From Candidatus Zixiibacteriota bacterium (GTDB taxonomy: Bacteria; Zixibacteria; MSB-5A5; GN15; FEB-12), in assembly GCA_020348905.1 (NCBI GenBank), contig CP070756.1, forward strand, positions 2,033,345 through 2,080,860: a stretch of 47,516 nt of DNA, read 5' to 3'. A program made the position numbers and the translations under genes. Under the pieces are notes generated by a model, which saw nothing but the letters and a program-made list of their open reading frames with translations, did no database searches and had not been told where the DNA came from. Below, one piece after another: positions 1-7,151 of this stretch (positions are counted from its first letter, which is position 1; each line of letters begins with the position of its first letter).

Positions 1-1122
1 GGTATTACATGTTATCCGGTGGCGGGTGGATCCGGAATTGTTGCCACCGAATTGGGACAACAACTGGCCACGAGGGGACACCAGGTTCATTTCATATCTT
101 ACGCCTTGCCGTTTCGTCTCGACGGCTACCAGGCGAAGGTGATGTACCACGGTGTTGAAACTACCGCCTACCCGCTTTTCAAGTATCCGCCATACACACT
201 GACTCTGGCGGCAAAGATGGCCGAAGTTGCTCGTAATTACGAAATCGATGTCTGGCATGTACATTACGCCATTCCTCATGCGGCCTGTGCATTCCTGGCG
301 CGTCAACTGTTGTGTGCCACCAAATCGAAACAGCCGAAAATCATAACCACCCTGCATGGGACCGATATAACCCTGGTCGGGTCGGACCCCTCTTACTACG
401 ACATTACCCGATTCTCGATACAGACGTCCGATGGAATTACAGCCGTCTCGAAGTACCTCGCCGACGAAACTAAAGAGGTTTTCAAGATCGACGCCGATAT
501 CAGGGTTATTCATAACTTTGTGGATAACGACCGTTTTCGTCCGCTGGCGAGCCGGTGCGAACGTTCGGAGTTTGCCAATCCGGCTGAATTTCTCATTGCT
601 CACGTGTCCAATTTTCGCCCGGTTAAGCGAACCCTGGACGTAATTGATGTTTTTGAGAGAGTCAATGCGGAATTGCCTTCAAAGCTTCTGTTGATCGGCG
701 AAGGGCCGGACACCATACTGGCGCGGCGCCAGATTAAGAAGAAGAACCTCACCGATAGAGTCGTCTTTCTGGGTAATCAAAACCGTATTGAGGCCGTGTT
801 GCCTTGTACTGATCTTTTCCTGTTGCCATCGGAGGAGGAGTCGTTTGGCTTAGCGGCACTGGAAGCTCTGGCCTGTGGTGTGCCGGTTATCGGTACTTCG
901 GGTACCGGCCTTGTCGAGGTTGTCGAGGATTACAGGACCGGTTTTCTGCTGCCGATTGGTGATACGGCTTCTATGTCACGGGCGGCCATCTCGCTGTTGA
1001 AGGACAAGACCCGTCTCAACGAGTTCCGAAAGAATGCGGCCAAGTCAGCCACCGAGAAATTTGGCGCTGACAAAATAGTGTCGCAGTACGAGCAGTACTA
1101 TCAGGAGATCGTGAATGGCTGA
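1..1122 (+). CDS. bshA: BshA, N-acetyl-alpha-D-glucosaminyl L-malate synthase (5' end cut by the window)
   Basis: GT4-family glycosyltransferase that joins UDP-GlcNAc to L-malate, the first step of bacillithiol synthesis in the cytosol. The reading frame is open from base 1 and already encodes GITCYPVAGGSGIVATELG, the typical BshA N-terminus, so only the first few residues lie outside the window; the GTG at 19 is internal. The C-terminal half carries the nucleotide-sugar E-x7-E region (PSEEESFGLAALEALACGVP) and the GT-B fold pattern. The stop overlaps the start of bshB1 by 8 bases, so the two are translationally coupled. The family call is firm because both gene order and sequence agree. bshC is not in the window. 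Confidence 0.95.
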   Translation, partial: GITCYPVAGGSGIVATELGQQLATRGHQVHFISYALPFRLDGYQAKVMYHGVETTAYPLFKYPPYTLTLAAKMAEVARNYEIDVWHVHYAIPHAACAFLARQLLCATKSKQPKIITTLHGTDITLVGSDPSYYDITRFSIQTSDGITAVSKYLADETKEVFKIDADIRVIHNFVDNDRFRPLASRCERSEFANPAEFLIAHVSNFRPVKRTLDVIDVFERVNAELPSKLLLIGEGPDTILARRQIKKKNLTDRVVFLGNQNRIEAVLPCTDLFLLPSEEESFGLAALEALACGVPVIGTSGTGLVEVVEDYRTGFLLPIGDTASMSRAAISLLKDKTRLNEFRKNAAKSATEKFGADKIVSQYEQYYQEIVNG

Positions 1123-1837
1123 AAATATATCGCTCGATATTCTCGGTATAGCCGCACACCCGGACGATATCGAGATCACCTGCGGCGGATTTCTGATCAA
1201 GATGGCAAAGCAGGACCGCGCTGTCGGAGCGGTTGATCTTACCAGGGGGGAGATGGGTAGTTTCGGAGATGAGAACGACCGTGACAGCGAAGCATCGGCG
1301 GCCGCAAAGATAATGGGTCTGGCCTACCGGGGAAACCTGGGTATGACCGATTCGGCCATCGAGGTTAATCAGCCAAACAAACTGAAGATCGCGGAAGTGA
1401 TACGGAAAACACGACCGGAGCTGGTCGTTCTGCCACACTGGACCCAGAGGCACCCGGATCACTTTGCCTGCCACAGGCTGGGGTACGACGCCTGTTTTCT
1501 GGCAGGCCTGAAAAAAATCGATCTTGAAGGGGAGCCTTTCCGACCTCGCAAAATCATTTATGTCTCCTATTTTCGCAATACCGATTATACTTTCATGGTC
1601 GATATCTCTGACGAGTTTGAACAGAAGTGCGCTGCGGTGGCGGCCTACAAGTCGCAATTTGACGATCCCCAAAATGCCAGACGAATCTTCCAGCCCGGCG
1701 TGAATATCTACGACTTTATGCGGATTCGTGCCCGCCAGTTGGGTCAGCTGGTGGGAGTCGAGTACGCTGAGGCCTTTACGGTCCGGGAACACGTTCTTAT
1801 AGATGATCCCCAGAAAATGCCGGTATCCTCAATATAG
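1115..1837 (+). CDS. bshB1: BshB1, bacillithiol biosynthesis deacetylase
   Basis: Zinc-dependent LmbE/PIG-L-type deacetylase that removes the acetyl group from GlcNAc-malate, the second step of bacillithiol synthesis. The protein is 240 residues, the usual size. Near the N-terminus it has the metal site AHPDDIE (about residues 13-19), then TRGEMG, and later RHPDH, which supplies another metal-binding His. The C-terminal region after YVSYFRN matches the BshB1 subgroup rather than the mycothiol deacetylase MshB. The ATG at 1115 lies inside the last codons of bshA, which fixes the start and implies one transcript. It ends before a roughly 110-base gap that separates it from the transporter gene. 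Confidence 0.94.
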   Translation: MAENISLDILGIAAHPDDIEITCGGFLIKMAKQDRAVGAVDLTRGEMGSFGDENDRDSEASAAAKIMGLAYRGNLGMTDSAIEVNQPNKLKIAEVIRKTRPELVVLPHWTQRHPDHFACHRLGYDACFLAGLKKIDLEGEPFRPRKIIYVSYFRNTDYTFMVDISDEFEQKCAAVAAYKSQFDDPQNARRIFQPGVNIYDFMRIRARQLGQLVGVEYAEAFTVREHVLIDDPQKMPVSSI

Positions 1838-1947
1838 TTTGCGTAATTTTTGTTTGCGTGTGCGAGGCCTAGTATATATTGATAAGATAATCTATCTTGC
1901 GCCGGATGGTGCTTTCATGAACCGGTAAACCAGGGAGTCTCACAGCC

Positions 1948-2859
1948 TTGCCGTCCACTAACGTTTCTAACCAGCAGTTGCCTAGTCAACTCGCATCCGG
2001 ACTTACTGTGACCTGGGTGGGAGTGGCTCTCAACGTGGTTTTGGTGGTGGTCAAGATATTCGCCGGTGTTGTAGGCCGAAGTCAGGCACTGGTGGCCGAT
2101 GGTGTTCATTCCATCTCCGACCTCTTCAGCGATTTTGTGGTCCTGGTTGGGTTGCGATTGGGGCGAAAGGAGGAGGACGAAGATCATCCCTTCGGCCACG
2201 CACGTATAGAGACCATATCGAGTATGCTGGTTGGGGCCATCCTTCTGATAGTCGGTCTGGGGATCGCCTACAACGCGCTGACTTCGATATACGAGCACCG
2301 GCAGGCCTCCCCGGGACTGCTTACGATATTCGTGGCCGCTTTCAGCGTCATCTCGAAAGAAGCCATGTACTGGTATACCCTGAGAGTTGGACGAAGGATC
2401 AAGAGCCTGGCCGTGGTCGGTAACGCCTGGCATCACCGCAGCGATGCTTTCAGTTCGGTGGCCGTGCTTATCGGTGTCACAGCGGCGTACATTAACCCGG
2501 CATGGGATCTGGCCGATGCCTATGCTGCCTTGATCGTGACGCTGTTCATTCTCAAAGTGGGCTGGTCCCTGGCCTGGGGAGGACTCAAGCAGGTGGTGGA
2601 TACCGCCCCCAGTCGCGAGATTCTTGATCAACTGGTCGAAACGGCATCCGGGGTAGAAGGGGTTTGGGAAGTACACGATGTTCGCGCGCGGTATTCGGGT
2701 TCACAGATATTCGTTGAAATGCACATCGTCGTCGACCCCAATCTCACGGTGCGGGAAGGTCATCACATTGCCGACAAAGTCCGCTTCCATCTGGTCAACC
2801 AGGTTTCCGATGTTACCAGGGTTATTATTCACGTTGACCCTGAAAACGACGAGGACTAG
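1948..2859 (+). CDS. Cation diffusion facilitator family transporter
   Basis: Inner-membrane divalent-metal/proton antiporter of the CDF family, about 303 residues. Six hydrophobic helices fill roughly residues 15-215. Metal-site signatures are visible: LVADGVHSISDLFSD in helix 2 and HHRSDAFSS in helix 5. A cytosolic C-terminal domain of about 85 residues contains the typical V-x-G-V and H-x-x-D/E-like patterns (HDVRARYSG, HIVVDP, HVDPEND). The metal (Zn, Fe, Mn or Cd) cannot be told from sequence. The start chosen is a TTG about 10 bases after AGGGAG; no good ATG lies upstream in frame. The coding end is followed within 25 bases by a strong terminator. Confidence 0.9.
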   Translation: MPSTNVSNQQLPSQLASGLTVTWVGVALNVVLVVVKIFAGVVGRSQALVADGVHSISDLFSDFVVLVGLRLGRKEEDEDHPFGHARIETISSMLVGAILLIVGLGIAYNALTSIYEHRQASPGLLTIFVAAFSVISKEAMYWYTLRVGRRIKSLAVVGNAWHHRSDAFSSVAVLIGVTAAYINPAWDLADAYAALIVTLFILKVGWSLAWGGLKQVVDTAPSREILDQLVETASGVEGVWEVHDVRARYSGSQIFVEMHIVVDPNLTVREGHHIADKVRFHLVNQVSDVTRVIIHVDPENDED

Positions 2860-2881
2860 GACGGCTGAAGCTGCAAATTTT

Positions 2882-2916
2882 GAGGCCGGAGTCATTCGAC
2901 TCCGGCCTCTTTGTGT
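2882..2916 (+). terminator. Rho-independent terminator after the CDF gene
   Basis: Perfect 11-bp stem (2882-2892 pairing with 2899-2909) with a 6-base loop, followed by a T-rich run. It sits 22 bases after the transporter stop and should end the bshA-to-transporter transcript. Confidence 0.85.
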
Positions 2917-3232
2917 TTCCTTGCACACAACCCTACTCTATCAGGGTCATTTTCTTCCGGTTTTGCGACGGTTACTACTGCTCATCAGATACGTACCACT
3001 TGGCCGCTTTGTTCCCGGACATACTCTTATTTGCTTGTCCATGCGCTAAGGTGCTACCTTTCCCTCTCCTTACAATCAACAGCAACCTTTTTGCCGAACT
3101 GTGGCGAATATCTTTCTTGTTGTAATAACGGCGGTTAGCATCAGAGGCCTGTTGATGGTGAAGAATTGTGCTGCACAATCGGTGAAGGGGTGCCGCTAAA
3201 GTAGTACCGGCGGTGCCGAACAAAAACAGCAA
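2917..3232. other. Intergenic stretch with no gene recognised
   Basis: About 320 bases between the terminator and the tRNA-Sec promoter. Short open frames occur on both strands but none has a start with a ribosome-binding site, a recognisable protein or convincing codon use. I see no RNA structure beyond short hairpins. Confidence 0.5.
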
Positions 3233-3267
3233 TTGCGGCCTCCCGGGGATGTTCATATATTGAACAC
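3233..3267 (+). promoter_or_regulatory. Predicted promoter of tRNA-Sec
   Basis: TTGCGG (3233-3238), a 17-base spacer and TATATT (3256-3261). A start 7 bases after the -10 box falls on 3268, the first base of the mature tRNA. The -10 box lies inside the inverted repeat GTTCA-TATAT-TGAAC (3251-3265), which could be an operator. Seen in sequence; activity is inferred. Confidence 0.6.
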
Positions 3268-3364
3268 GGAAGCGGATGTCGTCTGGTGGCGATCCCGGCC
3301 TTCAAAGCCGTGCGGGGGGCAAAGATCTTGTCCCCGGTGGGTTCGATTCCCACCCCTTCCGCCA
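3268..3364 (+). tRNA. selC: tRNA-Sec (UCA anticodon)
   Basis: Selenocysteine tRNA that reads UGA through SelB. Recognised by GGAAG at the 5' end, a six-pair D stem closing a four-base loop (TGGT), an anticodon loop CTTCAAA with TCA at 3302-3304, a long variable arm of eight pairs including one G-U (3313-3320 region with TTGTCCCC), the TTCGATT loop, discriminator G and an encoded CCA (3362-3364). All of these are bacterial tRNA-Sec traits. The oddity is the acceptor arm: seven bases follow the T stem instead of eight and C3273 has no partner, so acceptor plus T stem gives 12 pairs instead of the usual 13. selA and selB lie 11 kb downstream. Confidence 0.93.
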
Positions 3365-3473
3365 TTTTACTTCCCCGTTTGCCCTCGAATCGTCCCTGCA
3401 GGTATTTGCTGAATATTCGGTGAGTGCTGATGCCGGTGTGTGGTGCAGCGCTGAGGCGTATGAGACTTTGTAA

Positions 3474-3508
3474 TTGACTTCCCGCTGTCGATAGCACAGA
3501 CTTAGTTT
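3474..3508 (+). promoter_or_regulatory. Possible leaderless promoter for recG
   Basis: TTGACT (3474-3479) lies exactly 35 bases before the GTG start of recG. The -10 position (3497-3502, CAGACT) is a weak match. No Shine-Dalgarno is present, and an in-frame TAG ends 3 bases before the GTG. Confidence 0.4.
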
Positions 3509-5596
3509 GTGGCAGAAATCAGATTAAACTCACCGTTGCAGTATGTCAAAGGGGTCGGTCCCCGGCGTGCCGAAGTGCTGGCTAGGCACGGTATGCACGA
3601 AGTGCGGGACCTGCTGTTCTACTTTCCAAGGCACTACCTGGACCGAAGCAACATTGTCCCTATCGCGACCCTCAAACAGAATCAGTCGGCCACGATCATC
3701 GGTACGGTCAAGGCACACGGTGTACTGCACGGTCGTCGAAGACGCTACGAGGTCATCCTTCAGGACGATTCCGGGGCGATTAGTCTGATCTGGTTTCAGG
3801 GCGTCCGCTACTGGGAGAGGGTCTTTGAAAAAGGCCAGATATTCGCCGCCACCGGGATGGTCAGCTATTTCATGGGTTATCAAATGATCCACCCCGATCT
3901 GGAGCGGCTTGAAGAAGAGACCGATCAATTGATTCACGCCGGGCGGATCATTCCCATCTATCCCCAGACAGCTGAACTGAGCAAGGTCGGTCTTAACAGT
4001 AAAGGCATGCGAAAACTAACATCATTCGTTTTTGACAACCTGGTCGAGAAGCTGCCCGATTATCTCCCCGAAGCCGAGCGGGACGATAACCGGCTGTTCG
4101 GTCTCAATGATGCCATTCGCAAAATTCACTATCCCGATCAGCGTGACGAGGTAGAGAGGAGCCGTCGCCGTCTGGCATATGATGAATTGCTGGAATTTCA
4201 ATTTCTTGTATTTCGCAACCGATCTCGAAAGGAGACAACCGTCAAGAAGCACACTTACCGTAAACCGGGTAAGCGTCTGACGGAGTTTATCGAATCACTG
4301 CCGTTCAAGCTGACTGAAGGCCAGAAATCAGTTTCGCGCGAGATCTTCAACGACCTGCGGGCGGAGCACCCCATGTCGCGTTTGCTGCAGGGGGATGTCG
4401 GTTGCGGCAAGACGGTGGTGGCGGTGGTAGCCGGGCTTTACGTAGCCGAAAACGACCTTCAAACCGCTTTTATGGCACCTACCGAAATACTCGCCGAGCA
4501 GCACTATCGAATGTGGAAGGAGCCTCTGGCCCGTGCCGGCGTATCATCGGGGCTGCTTACCTCCAGCTTGAAAGCGGGGGAGAAAAAGGAGACGGCCCGG
4601 CGCTGTGCCGCGGGGGAGATTCAGATCCTGTTCGGGACCCATGCTCTCATTTACGATTACGTTACGTTTCGCGCTCTTGGATTGGTGATAATCGACGAGC
4701 AGCATCGCTTCGGGGTCGAACAGCGCGGCAAGTTATATGACAAAGGTGACAATCCCGACCTGCTGGTCATGACGGCCACCCCTATTCCAAGAACCCTGGC
4801 CCTGACCCTGTATGGCGATCTGGACATTTCCACTATCAAAGATATGCCCGCAGGTCGAAAGCCTATCCGCACCGTCTGGCGTGGCAAAGACGTGCGCGAT
4901 AAAGTATATCAATTTGTAATCGACGACGCCGGTAAGGGTGGACAAACCTACATAGTCTATCCCTTGATTGAGAAGTCAGATCAAATGAATCTGGAGAGTG
5001 TCGAAGATGCCTACAAGGATTTATCGAAAGGCGCACTCAAGGACTGTCGGGTGGCCATGGTACACGGCCGCCTGAAGGCAGCCGAACGCGACAGAATACT
5101 TGAGAAGTTCCGCAACGGTCAACTCGATGTTCTGCTTGCCACGACCGTTATCGAAGTCGGGTTGGACAATCCCAACGCAACGACTATGATAATAGAACAT
5201 GCCGAGCGATTCGGATTGGCTCAGCTTCACCAGCTACGGGGTCGGATCGGTAGGGGAAAGAAGCAGGCCACCCTTATCGCGGTGGCGCATCCACCCGTAT
5301 CCGAAATAGGGCAGAGGCGGTTGGAATACCTGACCTCGACCACCGACGGTTTTGAGATCGCCGAAGCCGATCTTGAACTGAGGGGACCGGGCGAGATTTT
5401 CGGAATAAGGCAGTCAGGTCTACCGGAATTGAGAACGGCCAGACTCGTACAGGATCAGGACCTCATCGAAGCTTCACGCAAGCTGCTTGAAAGACTGTTC
5501 GCCGGCTACAACAGTCTTGACACCGGCTACCGGAGCTTGTATAAATATCTCGAAAAACGAGCCTCCGTCAAAGATGCGCATCTTGGTGGGGGCTGA
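3509..5596 (+). CDS. recG: RecG, ATP-dependent DNA helicase (branch migration)
   Basis: Helicase that reverses stalled forks and processes Holliday junctions. At 695 residues it matches the usual bacterial RecG length. The N-terminal wedge domain begins with LQYVKGVGPRRAEVLARHG and contains an OB fold. The helicase core shows Walker A GDVGCGKT (about residue 294), the DEQH box followed by RFGV (about 395), TATPIPRTL (about 420), TVIEVGLDNP (about 545) and QLRGRIGRG (about 575). The C-terminal TRG motif region is present. The start is a GTG just after an in-frame stop. It is the first gene after tRNA-Sec and appears to have its own promoter. Confidence 0.96.
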   Translation: MAEIRLNSPLQYVKGVGPRRAEVLARHGMHEVRDLLFYFPRHYLDRSNIVPIATLKQNQSATIIGTVKAHGVLHGRRRRYEVILQDDSGAISLIWFQGVRYWERVFEKGQIFAATGMVSYFMGYQMIHPDLERLEEETDQLIHAGRIIPIYPQTAELSKVGLNSKGMRKLTSFVFDNLVEKLPDYLPEAERDDNRLFGLNDAIRKIHYPDQRDEVERSRRRLAYDELLEFQFLVFRNRSRKETTVKKHTYRKPGKRLTEFIESLPFKLTEGQKSVSREIFNDLRAEHPMSRLLQGDVGCGKTVVAVVAGLYVAENDLQTAFMAPTEILAEQHYRMWKEPLARAGVSSGLLTSSLKAGEKKETARRCAAGEIQILFGTHALIYDYVTFRALGLVIIDEQHRFGVEQRGKLYDKGDNPDLLVMTATPIPRTLALTLYGDLDISTIKDMPAGRKPIRTVWRGKDVRDKVYQFVIDDAGKGGQTYIVYPLIEKSDQMNLESVEDAYKDLSKGALKDCRVAMVHGRLKAAERDRILEKFRNGQLDVLLATTVIEVGLDNPNATTMIIEHAERFGLAQLHQLRGRIGRGKKQATLIAVAHPPVSEIGQRRLEYLTSTTDGFEIAEADLELRGPGEIFGIRQSGLPELRTARLVQDQDLIEASRKLLERLFAGYNSLDTGYRSLYKYLEKRASVKDAHLGGG

Positions 5597-5651
5597 TTGC
5601 TATTGTTTATCGGATTGATCGGCTTCACGCCTGTGCGGAAGAGAGGAAATT

Positions 5652-6017
5652 ATGACCGATACCACGGAAAAACTCGACCCCTACTTCTTTCAGCTGGTAC
5701 TGTCGCTTCAGACCGGAGCCATGCAACAGATGGGCAAGATGGTTTCGCCGATAAGTGGTAAGGTGGAACGCAATCTGGATATAGCCAGAAATACCATTGA
5801 CATGCTGGCCATGCTGGAGGCGAAGATGAAAGGCAATATGACCGAGGAGGAGTCAAAACTGATTGGTCGTGCCATCTACGAGCTTCGTCTAAATTATGTG
5901 GATGAATCAAAAAAGGGCGATAGCCCCGATGAGGCTTCCGGTGATACCCCTGAGCCGGCACCCGGGCCGGCGGCAGATGAGGGGAGCGAGGAAGATAAGG
6001 ATGACCGGGAAAAATAA
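5652..6017 (+). CDS. DUF1844 family protein
   Basis: Small cytosolic protein of 121 residues with no known function. Residues 8-85 match the DUF1844 pattern: an LVLSLQTGAMQQMGKM helix, then NLDIARNTIDMLAMLEAKMKGNMTEEE and a final helix ending in LRLNYVD. The last 35 residues are acidic and low in complexity (Asp/Glu/Pro/Gly rich), probably disordered. The ATG at 5652 follows GAGAGGAAATT, a good ribosome-binding site. It sits 55 bases after recG and is probably cotranscribed. The family occurs widely in deep-branching bacteria next to housekeeping genes, which gives no functional clue here. Confidence 0.85.
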   Translation: MTDTTEKLDPYFFQLVLSLQTGAMQQMGKMVSPISGKVERNLDIARNTIDMLAMLEAKMKGNMTEEESKLIGRAIYELRLNYVDESKKGDSPDEASGDTPEPAPGPAADEGSEEDKDDREK

Positions 6018-6105
6018 GGAAACTATCCGGGCAAGTCTGAAGGGGTAGGTTGTATAAACAATCGAGGTAGTACAACTTTCCTGATCTTAAGGCAACCAAA
6101 TTAGC

Positions 6106-6134
6106 TTGCTTTTGATGGCCCAAGAGAGTATATA
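6106..6134 (+). promoter_or_regulatory. Possible promoter of murB
   Basis: TTGCTT (6106-6111), 17 bases, TATATA (6129-6134). A start near 6141 would leave about 6 bases before the ATG at 6147 and would exclude the upstream TTG at 6138. Confidence 0.4.
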
Positions 6135-6146
6135 GGTTTGACAAAA

Positions 6147-7094
6147 ATGGTTGAACAAGTGAAAGTTAGCCGCAAAATACCGCGGGCCGATATGGTGGCC
6201 GCGTTTGGCGATACTCTTGAGTTTGACAAGCCGCTTGCTCCTCTTACGAGCTACCGCACCGGCGGCCCTGCCAGGTTTTTCATAGCTGTATCCTCATCTG
6301 AGCAGTTAGTTGGGACTGTCAAGCAAGCCAGGGAGTTAAAGATACCCTTCTTTATTATCGGTGGGGGCTCCAATTTGCTGGTGTCGGACAGTGGTTACGA
6401 CGGGCTGATCATAAAAGTCGCCATTATGTCAATGGCTGTCTCAGACGAAAGCCGCGTTGAGTGTGGCGCCGGTGAGGATCTTATGGCACTGGTTGATTTC
6501 GCTACGACTAACGCTCTGACAGGAGTGGAGTTCGCGGCCGGCATCTGGGGAACGGTGGGCGGCGCCATTTACGGTAATGCCGGCGCCTACGGCGGAGAGA
6601 TGAAAGATGTGGTATACAGCCTGGAACTGGTGGACAGTGCCGGAAAGGTAAAAGTAGTTGGACCGGACTATTGCCGGTTCGGTTACCGTGATTCGAATCT
6701 AAAAGCAACTCGTGAAATAGTCACCACTGCCGTTTTTCAGTTAAAGCGGGGAGACAAAGTGAGAATTGAAGATAAGGTAAACGAAATTCTCGCCATGAGG
6801 CGAGAGAGACATCCTACGCAGGGACACTCTGCCGGATGCTTTTTCAAAAACATTCCCGATCCCGATGAGGAATTCGGAAAGCTTCCGGCCGGTCGACTGC
6901 TCGATCAGGTCGGGGCCAAGGGTCTGTCGGTTGGCGGAGCCGCCGTGTTCGAAAAACACGCCAATATAATTGTTAACAGGGGCGGCGCCACCTCCAAAGA
7001 TATCCGTAAGCTGGCCGATACTATGAAGAAGAGAGTCCTGGACGAATTCGGTATAACGCTCGAAGAAGAAGTAATCCAGTTGGGCGAGTTTTAG
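6147..7094 (+). CDS. murB: MurB, UDP-N-acetylenolpyruvoylglucosamine reductase
   Basis: FAD-dependent enzyme that reduces UDP-GlcNAc-enolpyruvate to UDP-MurNAc in peptidoglycan synthesis. The FAD-binding part shows TSYRTGGPARF, then GGGSNLLV (about residue 70) and the long GIWGTVGGAIYGNAGAYGGEM stretch. The C-terminal part has GHSAGCFFKN, GRLLDQVGAKG and NIIVNRGGATS, ending in a conserved Glu region. Length and lack of the E. coli-type insert suggest the shorter type II form. The catalytic proton donor, Ser in E. coli and S. aureus, is Cys231 here (codon TGC). I prefer the ATG at 6147 to the TTG at 6138 because of the predicted promoter; neither has a clear ribosome-binding site. Confidence 0.94.
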   Translation: MVEQVKVSRKIPRADMVAAFGDTLEFDKPLAPLTSYRTGGPARFFIAVSSSEQLVGTVKQARELKIPFFIIGGGSNLLVSDSGYDGLIIKVAIMSMAVSDESRVECGAGEDLMALVDFATTNALTGVEFAAGIWGTVGGAIYGNAGAYGGEMKDVVYSLELVDSAGKVKVVGPDYCRFGYRDSNLKATREIVTTAVFQLKRGDKVRIEDKVNEILAMRRERHPTQGHSAGCFFKNIPDPDEEFGKLPAGRLLDQVGAKGLSVGGAAVFEKHANIIVNRGGATSKDIRKLADTMKKRVLDEFGITLEEEVIQLGEF

Positions 7095-7119
7095 GGGAAA
7101 GGAGTTGCTATCGTATAAT
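7091..7119 (+). promoter_or_regulatory. Possible promoter of the sprA-like gene
   Basis: A perfect TATAAT at 7114-7119 with a poor -35 match (TTAGGG, 7091-7096) 17 bases upstream. It falls at the end of murB, so the giant gene could be expressed independently. Confidence 0.45.
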
Positions 7120-7151
7120 TTTTAAAGAGTTAGAATTAACAGCAAGACGTT

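Noticed and set aside
1915-2676. Minus-strand frame of 253 codons opposite the CDF transporter
   Set aside because: Low-complexity His/Gly/Gln-rich shadow of the membrane protein gene.
2860-3267. Hidden selenoprotein with an in-frame TGA near tRNA-Sec
   Set aside because: No frame here continues sensibly across a TGA and no family motif was found.
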